DNA of 64,000 nt, taken from Streptomyces sp. ISL-98 (GTDB lineage Bacteria > Actinomycetota > Actinomycetes > Streptomycetales > Streptomycetaceae). The notes under the pieces were generated by a model. The model was not told the DNA's origin. It worked only from the letters and a program-made list of their open reading frames with translations, and ran no database searches. A program made the translations under genes and the position numbers. Where the stretch lies: positions 124,001 through 188,000 of the forward strand of contig NZ_JAGGPB010000001.1 of NCBI RefSeq assembly GCF_018614055.1, written 5' to 3'. How positions within the stretch are numbered: the first letter of the stretch is position 1; the number at the start of each line of letters is the position of its first letter. Positions 25,726 through 33,931 of this stretch are shown here, in pieces.

Positions 25726-26844
25726 ATGACAGACGCACTCAAGCGCCTCTCCGACGAAGGCGTCGCGATCTGGCTTGACGACCTTTCGCGCCAGCGGATC
25801 ACGTCCGGCAACCTCGCCGAGCTGATCGACCAGCAGCACGTCGTGGGCGTCACCACCAACCCGTCCATCTTCCAGAAGGCGATCTCGACGGGGCACGGTT
25901 ACGACCAGCAGCTCACCGACCTCGCCGCCCGCAAGGTCACGGTCGAAGAAGCCATCCGCATGATCACGACGGCCGACGTGAGGGACGCCGCCGACATCCT
26001 GCGCCCGGTCTTCGACGCGACCGGCGGCCAGGACGGCCGGGTGTCCATCGAGGTCGACCCGCGCCTGGCGCACAACACCAGGGCGACGACGGCCGAGGCC
26101 AGGCAGCTCGCCTGGCTGGTGGACCGCCCGAACACCCTGATCAAGATCCCGGCCACCAAGGCGGGTCTCCCGGCGATCACCGAGACCATCGGTCTCGGCA
26201 TCAGCGTCAATGTGACGCTGATCTTCTCGCTGGAGCGCTACCGCGAGGTCATGGACGCCTACCTGGCCGGTCTGGAGAAGGCGCGGGCCGCGGGCCTGGA
26301 CCTCTCCAAGATCCACTCGGTGGCTTCGTTCTTCGTGTCCCGCGTGGACTCCGAGATCGACAAGCGCCTGGACGCCCTGGGCACCGACGACGCCAAGGCA
26401 CTCAAGGGCAAGGCCGCACTGGCCAACGCCCGTCTGGCGTACGAGGCGTACGAAGAGGTCTTCTCCTCGGACCGCTGGAATGCCCTGGACAAGGCGCAGG
26501 CCAACAAGCAGCGTCCGCTGTGGGCCTCGACCGGCGTCAAGGACCCCTCGTACAAGGACACGCTGTACGTAGACGACCTCGTCGCGCCCGGCACGGTGAA
26601 CACCATGCCCGAGGCGACCCTCGAAGCGACCGCCGACCACGGCCAGATCACGGGCAACACGGTCTCCGGCACCTACGAGCAGGCCCGGGCCGAGCTCGAC
26701 GCCATCGAGAAGCTCGGGATCTCGTACGACGACGTGGTGCAGCTGCTCGAGGACGAGGGCGTCGACAAGTTCGAGGCGTCCTGGAACGACCTGCTCAAGT
26801 CCACCGAGGCGGAGCTCAAGCGCCTCGCCCCTTCGGAGGCCTAG
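25726..26844 (+). CDS. tal: Transaldolase
   Basis: 372 aa, the longer actinobacterial class. It transfers dihydroxyacetone units between sedoheptulose-7-P and glyceraldehyde-3-[13 protein letters not shown] and [11 protein letters not shown] are family marks. The Schiff-base Lys is in [20 protein letters not shown] precedes ATG 25726. Its stop lies 3 bp before the zwf TTG, so they are co-translated. Confidence 0.96.
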   Translation: MTDALKRLSDEGVAIWLDDLSRQRITSGNLAELIDQQHVVGVTTNPSIFQKAISTGHGYDQQLTDLAARKVTVEEAIRMITTADVRDAADILRPVFDATGGQDGRVSIEVDPRLAHNTRATTAEARQLAWLVDRPNTLIKIPATKAGLPAITETIGLGISVNVTLIFSLERYREVMDAYLAGLEKARAAGLDLSKIHSVASFFVSRVDSEIDKRLDALGTDDAKALKGKAALANARLAYEAYEEVFSSDRWNALDKAQANKQRPLWASTGVKDPSYKDTLYVDDLVAPGTVNTMPEATLEATADHGQITGNTVSGTYEQARAELDAIEKLGISYDDVVQLLEDEGVDKFEASWNDLLKSTEAELKRLAPSEA

Positions 26845-26847
26845 AAA

Positions 26848-28371
26848 TTGTCCAGCAGCAATCCGCTGCGTGACGCTCAGGACCGACGGCTCCCGCGTAT
26901 CGCGGGGCCGTCGGGCCTGGTCATCTTTGGCGTCACGGGCGATTTGTCACGTAAAAAGTTGATGCCTGCGGTCTACGATCTTGCCAATCGTGGCCTGCTG
27001 CCGCCGGGCTTCTCGCTCATCGGCTTCGCCCGTCGCGACTGGGAGACCGAGGACTTCGCACAGGTCGTCCACGACGCCGTCAAGGAGCACGCCCGCACGC
27101 CGTTCCGCGAGGAAGTCTGGCAGCAGCTGATCCAGGGAATGCGTTTCGTCCAGGGCACCTTCGACGACGACGACGCCTTCGAGCAGCTGAAGGCCACGAT
27201 CGAGGACCTCGACAAGAAGCAGGGCACCGGCGGCAACTTCGCCTTCTACCTGTCCGTACCGCCGAAGTTCTTCCCCAAGGTCGTCCAGCAGCTCAAGAAG
27301 CACGGGCTCGCCGACCAGCAGGAAGGCTCGTGGCGGCGTGCCGTCATCGAGAAGCCCTTCGGGCACGACCTGGCCTCCGCGCAGGAGCTCAACAAGGTCG
27401 TCCACGAGGTCTTCCCGCCCAACGAGGTCTTCCGGATCGACCACTACCTGGGCAAGGAAACGGTCCAGAACATCATGGCGCTGCGCTTCGCCAACACGAT
27501 GTTCGAGCCGCTCTGGAACCGGTCGTACGTCGACCACATCCAGATCACGATGGCCGAGGACATCGGCATCGGCGGCCGCGCCGGCTACTACGACGGCATC
27601 GGCGCCGCCCGCGACGTCATCCAGAACCACCTCCTCCAGCTGCTCGCGCTGACCGCCATGGAGGAGCCCGCCTCCTTCGAGGCGGACGCGCTGGTCGCCG
27701 AGAAGACCAAGGTGCTCGGCGCCGTCAGGCTCCCCAAGGACCTCGGCCGCGACACCGTACGCGGGCAGTACGCGGCGGCCTGGCAGGGCGGCGAGAAGGC
27801 CGTCGGCTACCTCCAGGAAGACGGCATCGACCCCCAGTCGAAGACCGACACCTACGCGGCGATCAAGCTGGAGATCGACAACCGCCGCTGGGCGGGCGTC
27901 CCCTTCTATCTGCGTACGGGCAAGCGCCTGGGCCGCCGCGTCACCGAGATCGCGGTCGTCTTCCAGCGTGCCCCGCACTCGCCCTTCGACCACACGGCCA
28001 CCGAGGAGCTGGGGCAGAACGCCCTGGTCATCCGCGTCCAGCCGGACGAGGGTGTCACGGTCCGCTTCGGTTCGAAGGTGCCGGGCACCTCGATGGAGGT
28101 CCGGGACGTGTCGATGGACTTCGCCTACGGCGAGTCCTTCACCGAGTCCAGCCCCGAGGCGTACGAGCGCCTGATCCTGGACGTCCTGCTCGGCGACGCC
28201 AACCTCTTCCCGCGGCTGGAAGAGGTCGAGCAGTCCTGGCGCATCCTCGACCCGATCGAGGACTACTGGGACGCGAACGGCAAGCCCGCGCAGTACCTGG
28301 CCGGTTCCTGGGGCCCGGTCGAGGCGGACGAAATGCTCGCACGAGACGGACGGAGCTGGCGTCGGCCATGA
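26848..28371 (+). CDS. zwf: Glucose-6-phosphate 1-dehydrogenase, TTG start
   Basis: 507 aa. It oxidises glucose-6-phosphate to 6-phosphogluconolactone and supplies NADPH. The Rossmann motif GVTGDLSRKKLMPAVY is at residues ~30-45, and the active-site RIDHYLGKETVQN carries the catalytic His. The start is the rare TTG at 26848: GGAGG (26835-26839) lies 8 nt upstream inside the tal end, and no ATG or GTG fits nearby. It overlaps opcA by 4 bp (ATGA). Confidence 0.95.
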   Translation: MSSSNPLRDAQDRRLPRIAGPSGLVIFGVTGDLSRKKLMPAVYDLANRGLLPPGFSLIGFARRDWETEDFAQVVHDAVKEHARTPFREEVWQQLIQGMRFVQGTFDDDDAFEQLKATIEDLDKKQGTGGNFAFYLSVPPKFFPKVVQQLKKHGLADQQEGSWRRAVIEKPFGHDLASAQELNKVVHEVFPPNEVFRIDHYLGKETVQNIMALRFANTMFEPLWNRSYVDHIQITMAEDIGIGGRAGYYDGIGAARDVIQNHLLQLLALTAMEEPASFEADALVAEKTKVLGAVRLPKDLGRDTVRGQYAAAWQGGEKAVGYLQEDGIDPQSKTDTYAAIKLEIDNRRWAGVPFYLRTGKRLGRRVTEIAVVFQRAPHSPFDHTATEELGQNALVIRVQPDEGVTVRFGSKVPGTSMEVRDVSMDFAYGESFTESSPEAYERLILDVLLGDANLFPRLEEVEQSWRILDPIEDYWDANGKPAQYLAGSWGPVEADEMLARDGRSWRRP

Positions 28372-29423
28372 AGATCGACCTCACGGACACCACGTCCAGC
28401 AAGATCAACAAGGCGCTGGTCCAGGGCCGCCGCGCGATCGGCACTCCTGCCGTGGGCATGGTGCTGACCCTGGTCATCGTCACCGACGAGGAGAACGCGT
28501 ACGACGCGCTCAGGGCGGCCAACGAGGCCTCCCGCGAGCACCCTTCGCGCACCCTCGTCGTCATCAAGCGGGTCTCGCGCTCGCCGCGCGACCGCTCGAA
28601 GGCACGCCTCGACGCCGAGGTACGGGTGGGCGCGGACGCGGGCACCGGTGAGACGGTCGTCCTGCGGCTGTACGGCGAGGTCATCAACCACGCCCAGTCG
28701 GTGGTGCTGCCGCTGCTGCTGCCCGACGCCCCCGTCGTCGTGTGGTGGGCGGTGAACGCGCCGCTCGACCCGGCGAAGGACCCGCTCGGCGCGCTGGCCC
28801 AGCGCCGCGTGACCGACACGTACGCCGCCGAGCACCCGATCGACGAGCTGTCGGCGCGCGCGGACGCCTACACCCCGGGCGACACCGACCTCTCCTGGAC
28901 GCGCATCACGCCGTGGCGCTCGATGCTCGCGGCCGCGCTGGACCAGGTGGAGTGCGAGGTCACCTCGGTGGAGGTGGAGGGCGAGGAGTTCAACCCGAGC
29001 GTCGAGCTGCTCGGCATGTGGCTCGCCGACCGGCTGCACGTACCGGTGAAGCGGTCGATGTCGTCCGGGCCCGGCCTGACGGGCGTACAGATGGAGACCA
29101 ACTGCGGGCCGATCAGGCTCCACCGGCCGGACGGTTCGCTGGCGTCCCTCTCCATCCAAGGACAGCCGGACCGCGCGGTGGCGCTCAAGCGGCGGGAGAC
29201 CGCCGAGCTGATCGCCGAGGAGCTGCGCAGGCTCGACCCTGACGACACGTACGCGTCGGCGCTGAAGTTCGGTGTCGAGCGACTCGGTGAGCGGGCGACG
29301 GCAGCGCCGGCCGCGAACGAGAAGGCACCGGACGAGGCGGGCGCGGCGGACGAGCCGACGGCCAAGTCCTCCGCCGCCGCCGCGAAGAAGTCCGCACCGG
29401 CCAAGAAGGCGGCGTCGAAGTGA
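28368..29423 (+). CDS. opcA: Glucose-6-phosphate dehydrogenase assembly protein OpcA
   Basis: 351 aa. OpcA activates or assembles G6PDH in cyanobacteria and actinobacteria. The conserved region VVWWAVNAPLDPAKDPLG and TPWRSMLAAALDQ mark the family. It starts in ATGA overlap with zwf and ends in GTGA overlap with pgl. The last ~40 residues are an Ala/Lys/Pro tail (AAAAKKSAPAKKAASK), absent from the usual family core and similar to the tail of UvrA in this window. Confidence 0.94.
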   Translation: MKIDLTDTTSSKINKALVQGRRAIGTPAVGMVLTLVIVTDEENAYDALRAANEASREHPSRTLVVIKRVSRSPRDRSKARLDAEVRVGADAGTGETVVLRLYGEVINHAQSVVLPLLLPDAPVVVWWAVNAPLDPAKDPLGALAQRRVTDTYAAEHPIDELSARADAYTPGDTDLSWTRITPWRSMLAAALDQVECEVTSVEVEGEEFNPSVELLGMWLADRLHVPVKRSMSSGPGLTGVQMETNCGPIRLHRPDGSLASLSIQGQPDRAVALKRRETAELIAEELRRLDPDDTYASALKFGVERLGERATAAPAANEKAPDEAGAADEPTAKSSAAAAKKSAPAKKAASK

Positions 29424-30202
29424 GCGCACCACAGCTTGTCGTTCACCACGACAAGGAGCTGATGGCGCAGGCCGCGGCGGCCAGGCTGATCACGAAGGTG
29501 GTCGACGCCCAGTCCGCGCGCGGTTCGGCGTCGGTGGTGCTGACGGGCGGCCGGAACGGCAACGGCGTGCTGGCCGCGCTCGCCTCGTCCCCCGCCAGGG
29601 ACGCGATCGACTGGGCGCGGCTCGACCTGTGGTGGGGCGACGAGCGCTTCCTCCCCGCGGGGGACCCGGAGCGCAACTACACCCAGGCGTGCGACGCCCT
29701 GCTCGATTCGGTACCGGTGGACCCCGCCCGGGTCCACGCGATGCCGGCTTCGGGCGGTGCGTACAGCAATGACGTGGATGCGGCGGCCGCTGCGTACGCC
29801 ACTGAACTGGCCGCGGCTGCGGGGCCAGAAGACCATGGCCCTGTCCCGACGTTCGACGTCCTGATGCTGGGCGTCGGCCCGGACACGCACGTGGCGTCGC
29901 TCTTCCCTGAGCTGCCGGCCGTCCGGGAGGCGGAGCGCACGGTGGTGGGCGTTCACGGCGCCCCGAAGCCCCCGCCCACCCGTATCTCCCTGACGCTGCC
30001 CGCGATTCGCGCGGCGCGTGAGGTGTGGCTGCTGGCGGCGGGCGAGGACAAGGCGAAGGCCGTGGCGATAGGGCTGTCGGGTGCCGGGGAGATCCAGGCC
30101 CCGGCGGCGGGCGCGTACGGGCGCAGCCGCACGCTGTGGCTGCTGGACGACGCGGCGGCCTCGCAGCTGCCGCGTGCGCTCTACCCTCCGGCAACTTTCT
30201 GA
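29420..30202 (+). CDS. pgl: 6-phosphogluconolactonase
   Basis: 260 aa, GTG start overlapping opcA (GTGA). It hydrolyses 6-phosphogluconolactone, the step after Zwf. Landmarks: VVLTGGRNGNGVL, LDLWWGDERFLPAGDPERNY (landmarks G-D-E-R-x-L/V-P) and VLMLGVGPDTHVASLFP (G-x-G-P-D-x-H). It is the last gene of the tkt-tal-zwf-opcA-pgl operon, which closes at a strong hairpin 18 bp further on. Confidence 0.94.
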   Translation: MSAPQLVVHHDKELMAQAAAARLITKVVDAQSARGSASVVLTGGRNGNGVLAALASSPARDAIDWARLDLWWGDERFLPAGDPERNYTQACDALLDSVPVDPARVHAMPASGGAYSNDVDAAAAAYATELAAAAGPEDHGPVPTFDVLMLGVGPDTHVASLFPELPAVREAERTVVGVHGAPKPPPTRISLTLPAIRAAREVWLLAAGEDKAKAVAIGLSGAGEIQAPAAGAYGRSRTLWLLDDAAASQLPRALYPPATF

Positions 30203-30219
30203 CAGGAAGCGCCTGTTGC

Positions 30220-30265
30220 ATGACTACGGCCCGGTCCGCCTTTCGGTGGACCGGGCCGTAGTCAT
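30220..30265. terminator. Strong terminator between pgl and the sugar ABC operon
   Basis: An 18-bp perfect stem (ATGACTACGGCCCGGTCC and its complement) with a 10-nt loop that can pair further. It lies between two convergent operons and serves both. Confidence 0.85.
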
Positions 30266-30276
30266 AGGGGGTGCGG

Positions 30277-31209
30277 CTATTTGACGGAGCCCGCCATGAC
30301 GCCCTGGACGAAGTGGCGCTGGAAGGCGAAGAAGACGGCCACCGGCACGACCAGGGAGAGGAACGCGCCGGGCGCCAGCACATCGATGTTGCTGCCGAAC
30401 TGCCGTATCTGGGACTGGAGCGCCACCGTGAGCGGCTGCGACGCGCTGTCCGCGAAGAGCAGCGCCACCAGCATGTCGTTCCAGACCCACAGGAACTGGA
30501 AGATGGCCAGGCTGGCAAGGGCGGGGCGCCCCACGGGCAGGATCAGCTGGGCGAAGATCCGCCACTCGCTGCCGCCGTCCATCCGCGCCGCCTCCAGCAT
30601 CTCGCGCGGGATCTCGGCGAAGTAATTGCGCAGCAGGAAGATGGCGAACGGCAGCCCGTACGCGACGTGGAAGAGCACGACGCCCGGGATGGTGCCGAAG
30701 AGCCCGAGCTGTCCGAACAGTTTCGCCACCGGCAGCAGCCCGACCTGCACCGGCACCACGAGCAGCGCCACCACCACCAGGAAGAGCGAGTCCCGCCCCG
30801 GGAACTCCAGCCAGGCGAAGGCGTACGCGGCCAGCGCGGCCAGTACGACGACCAGTGTGGTGGCCGGCACCGAAATCAGAACGGTGTTCCAGAACGCCTG
30901 GGTGATGCCCGTATCGGCGAGCAGCGCCGTGTAGTTGTCGAGCGAGAGCTGTCCGGGGCGGGTCAGCGAGGTCCACCAGCCGCTGCCCGCGTTGTCCCGC
31001 TCGGTGCGCAGTGAGGACAGGAAGAGCCCGGCCAGTGGCGTGATCCAGATCAGCCCCACGATGATCAGGACGGCCTGTACGACTCCGCTGCTGAGCCCGC
31101 GGGTCAGCCTGGCCGCCCAGGAGGGGCGTTTGGGCGCGGGGGCGGGCGGCGTCCCCGGTCCGTCCGCCGGTCGGCGCTCGCCGGTCTTGGCGACGGCGGT
31201 GACGGTCAT
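30277..31209 (-). CDS. Sugar ABC transporter permease, MalG type
   Basis: 310 aa, six membrane helices after a Pro-rich N-terminus. The EAA loop is REMLEAARMDGGSEWRIF (E-A-A-x3-G). It is the inner partner of the upstream permease, overlapping it by 4 bp at ATG 31209. It is last in the operon GH13-lipoprotein-permease-permease. The ATPase is not encoded here; Streptomyces sugar importers often share the general ATPase MsiK, which is known from other systems. Confidence 0.92.
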   Translation of the reverse strand: MTVTAVAKTGERRPADGPGTPPAPAPKRPSWAARLTRGLSSGVVQAVLIIVGLIWITPLAGLFLSSLRTERDNAGSGWWTSLTRPGQLSLDNYTALLADTGITQAFWNTVLISVPATTLVVVLAALAAYAFAWLEFPGRDSLFLVVVALLVVPVQVGLLPVAKLFGQLGLFGTIPGVVLFHVAYGLPFAIFLLRNYFAEIPREMLEAARMDGGSEWRIFAQLILPVGRPALASLAIFQFLWVWNDMLVALLFADSASQPLTVALQSQIRQFGSNIDVLAPGAFLSLVVPVAVFFAFQRHFVQGVMAGSVK

Positions 31210-32546
31210 GACTGACTCCTGCGGAAGCGGCGGACGTTGAAGAGCATGGCGGGTACGACCAGCACCAGCAGGAGCACACCGAGGGCGCTGCCAAGACCCT
31301 GGTCCTGGCCGCCGCCGAAGGACACCAGCCACATCTGGGTGGCCAGTACGGTGGCCTCTTCCTGCACCGGGCCGGGCGCGATGATGTAGACGAGGTCGAA
31401 GACCTTCATCACGTTGATCACCAGGGTCACGAAGACCACGGTCAGCACCGGGGCGAGCAGCGGCACCGTGATCCTGCGGAAGATCTGCCACTCGTTCGCG
31501 CCGTCCATCCGGGCCGCCTCCAGTGCCTCCCGGGGCAGGGCGGAGAGCCCGGCGCCGATGAGCACCATCGCGAAGCCCGTCCAGATCCACAGGTACGCGC
31601 CGATGACGGCCGGTGTGACCAGGGCGGGGCCCAGCCAGGAGATGCCCTCGTAGGGCGGCGCGAAGTTCTGTGCGGGGAGGCGGAGTTCGTACGAGCCGGG
31701 GGGCAGGTCCGCGAAGCGGAAGGAGCCGTCGGACGCGGTGGTGGCCCGCCCCGCCACCTTGCCGCCCTGTACCGCCTCGACCGCCATCTGCGGCAGTCCG
31801 CTCTCCTTGGCGTCGACCTTGCCCTGTTCGCCGCCCCCGCCGGGGGTGAAGTCCAGGTAGACGACACCGCGCAGTTCGTCCGCGGCGGCCTCGGCGGTGG
31901 CTGCCTGCCGGGCGGGCACGGCCCCGGCGGGCAGTTCGTTCGGCCGGACGCCGACGAGTCCGAGGGCGACGGTACGTCCCGGTCCCGTCTCGTCGGTCGT
32001 ACGGAACGAGCCGTCGTCGGCCTTCGCCAGTCCCTGCCCGTCGCGTGCCCGGGCAGTGGGGTAGGAGGAGGCGTCCTTGAAGGTGTCGTGGACGCCGACC
32101 GCCACCGCGTTGAGCACACCCCGGTCGGGGTCCTCCTCGTACGCGAGCCGGAAGATGATGCCGGCGGCGAGGAAGGAGACCGCCATCGGCAGGAACAGCA
32201 ACAGCTTGAAGGCGGTCGCCCAGCGGACCTTCTCGGTGAGTACGGCGAGGATCAGCCCGAGGCCGGTCAGCAGCGTGGGGGCGATGACGACCCAGAGGGT
32301 GCTGTTCCGGATGGCCTTGAGCGTCGCCGGGTCGCGGAACATCTCGGTGTAGTTGTCGCCGCCGACGAACCGGGTGCCCGTGGCGTCGAAGAAGCTGCGT
32401 CCTACGGAGAACAGCATCGGGTAGACGACCAGCACGCCGAGCAGCAGCAGGGCGGGGAGGGCGAACACCACGGCGACGATCCATCTGCGCCGGGTGGCGC
32501 TGCGCCGGGCACCGGCGGCGGACGAGGGGGTGGTGATGGCGGTCAT
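31206..32546 (-). CDS. Sugar ABC transporter permease, MalF type, with inserted extracytoplasmic domain
   Basis: 446 aa, about 130-150 longer than usual single-core permeases. TM helices occupy ~22-45, 80-105 and 112-135. Residues ~136-300 form an insertion after IIFRLAYEEDP. Its last part (GGKVAGRATTASDGSFRFAD, then LPPGSYELRL) looks like a carboxypeptidase-regulatory or SdrD B-type beta sandwich. The remaining helices and the EAA loop REALEAARMDGANEWQIF follow. E. coli MalF has a large periplasmic loop P2 at a comparable place that touches the binding protein; here the fold looks different. It overlaps the MalG-type gene by 4 bp. Confidence 0.9.
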   Translation of the reverse strand: MTAITTPSSAAGARRSATRRRWIVAVVFALPALLLLGVLVVYPMLFSVGRSFFDATGTRFVGGDNYTEMFRDPATLKAIRNSTLWVVIAPTLLTGLGLILAVLTEKVRWATAFKLLLFLPMAVSFLAAGIIFRLAYEEDPDRGVLNAVAVGVHDTFKDASSYPTARARDGQGLAKADDGSFRTTDETGPGRTVALGLVGVRPNELPAGAVPARQAATAEAAADELRGVVYLDFTPGGGGEQGKVDAKESGLPQMAVEAVQGGKVAGRATTASDGSFRFADLPPGSYELRLPAQNFAPPYEGISWLGPALVTPAVIGAYLWIWTGFAMVLIGAGLSALPREALEAARMDGANEWQIFRRITVPLLAPVLTVVFVTLVINVMKVFDLVYIIAPGPVQEEATVLATQMWLVSFGGGQDQGLGSALGVLLLVLVVPAMLFNVRRFRRSQS

Positions 32547-32557
32547 GGCTGTCGCCC

Positions 32558-33886
32558 TCAGTTCTTGAAGGCCTTGGCCGCCGCGGCTTCGAGCGCGGCC
32601 GCGGTGCCCTTCGGGTCGGCGGGGTCGCGCAGGAAGTCCTGGAGGATCTTCCACTCGCCCATGCCCTTGGTGCCGCCGAAGGCAGCCGGGGCCTGGTCGG
32701 ACATGTCGAAGCGGACGGTGTCACCGGCGTCGATGAGGGACTTGGCGGTCTTGCGTGCCGTGTCGTCGCCGTAGGCGGCCGGGTCGACCTTCTTGTTGGG
32801 CGAGAGGAAGCCGCCCGCGCCGGCCCAGACCTCGGCAGCTTCCGGGGTGGCGAGGTAGTCCATGAGCGCCATGGCGGCCTTGCGGTTGCGGCCGTCCTTG
32901 AGCACCACCGCGGCGTCGCCGCCGCTGACCACCGGTGCCTTGCCTCCGTCGACGGCGGGGAAGGGGAAGAAGGTGGCGTCCTCGCCGATCTTCCTGCCGT
33001 GCTCCTCCTTGGCTATCGAGCCGACGAAGTCGCCCTCGTAGACCATCGCGGCCTCGGGGTCGGCGCCGAAGACCTGTCCGACGGAGCTGGGGAAGTCGGT
33101 GCTCAGCGCGCCCGAACGGCCGCCCGCGACGAGGTCCTTGCCGGAGAACAGCTCGCCCAGGGTGGTGAGTGCCTTGACGACACTGGCGTCGGTCCACGGC
33201 AGCTTGTGGGCGGCGAGCCGGTCGTACTTCTCGGGGCCTGCCTGGGAGAGGTAGATGTTCTCGAACCAGTCGGTGAGCGTCCAGCCGTCCTCTCCGGCGA
33301 CCGCGAAGGCGGGCAGTCCGGAGTCGGCGACCGTGGCGGAGCTCTTGAGCATCTCCGCGTAGGTCTTCGGCGGCTTGACCCCGGCCTGGTCGAGGGCGTC
33401 CGGGCTGTACCAGACCGTCGACTTGTGGGCGGCCTTGAAGTAGAGGCCGTAGAAGTCGCCGTCGACGGTGCCGTAGTTCTTCCAGACCGGCGCGAAGTTG
33501 TCCGTGACCGTCTGCTCGGTCTTCTTGTCGAGCGGCTGGAGCCAGCCCTTCTCGGCGAACTGCTTCAGCACGCCCACCTGAGGCACCATCACCACGTCGG
33601 GCGCGTTGCCACCCTCGATCTTGCTGCCGATGACGGTGGAGACGTTGTCGCCGGTGGAGATGAACTCGACCTTGGCGCCGGTCTTTTCCGAGAAGGCGTC
33701 GAGCACCTTGCGGAAGTTCTTCTGTTCCGTGCCGGACCAGACACCGGCGACAGAAACCTTCTTGCCGCTGAGGCTCTCGCCGCCACCGCCCGCGGGGGTG
33801 ACGTCGCCGCCGCACGCGGTCGCGCCGAATGCGAGGGCGAGCGCCGAGGAGCAGGCTGCCATTGTCCGTCGTTGCAGTCTCATCAT
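32558..33886 (-). CDS. Sugar ABC transporter substrate-binding lipoprotein
   Basis: 442 aa family-1 solute-binding protein. The signal has a lipobox (AFGATAC, Cys25). The mature chain contains TMAACSS at the signal, then GVWSGTEQKNFRKVLDAFSEKTG as the first lobe and WAGAGGFLSPNKKVD near the end. AGGAA lies upstream of the double ATG. It is in an operon with two permeases downstream and a GH13 alpha-glucosidase upstream, so the ligand is probably an alpha-glucoside such as maltose, trehalose or a related oligosaccharide. Confidence 0.92.
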   Translation of the reverse strand: MMRLQRRTMAACSSALALAFGATACGGDVTPAGGGGESLSGKKVSVAGVWSGTEQKNFRKVLDAFSEKTGAKVEFISTGDNVSTVIGSKIEGGNAPDVVMVPQVGVLKQFAEKGWLQPLDKKTEQTVTDNFAPVWKNYGTVDGDFYGLYFKAAHKSTVWYSPDALDQAGVKPPKTYAEMLKSSATVADSGLPAFAVAGEDGWTLTDWFENIYLSQAGPEKYDRLAAHKLPWTDASVVKALTTLGELFSGKDLVAGGRSGALSTDFPSSVGQVFGADPEAAMVYEGDFVGSIAKEEHGRKIGEDATFFPFPAVDGGKAPVVSGGDAAVVLKDGRNRKAAMALMDYLATPEAAEVWAGAGGFLSPNKKVDPAAYGDDTARKTAKSLIDAGDTVRFDMSDQAPAAFGGTKGMGEWKILQDFLRDPADPKGTAAALEAAAAKAFKN

Positions 33887-33931
33887 GGCTGTTCCTTCCG
33901 GAGAGATTGAGCAGGAGGGATCACAGGGGGG

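Noticed and set aside
31206-32546. The insertion in the MalF-type permease as a sign of two fused genes or a frameshift
   Set aside because: The frame is continuous and permease motifs resume in order, so an inserted domain explains it better.
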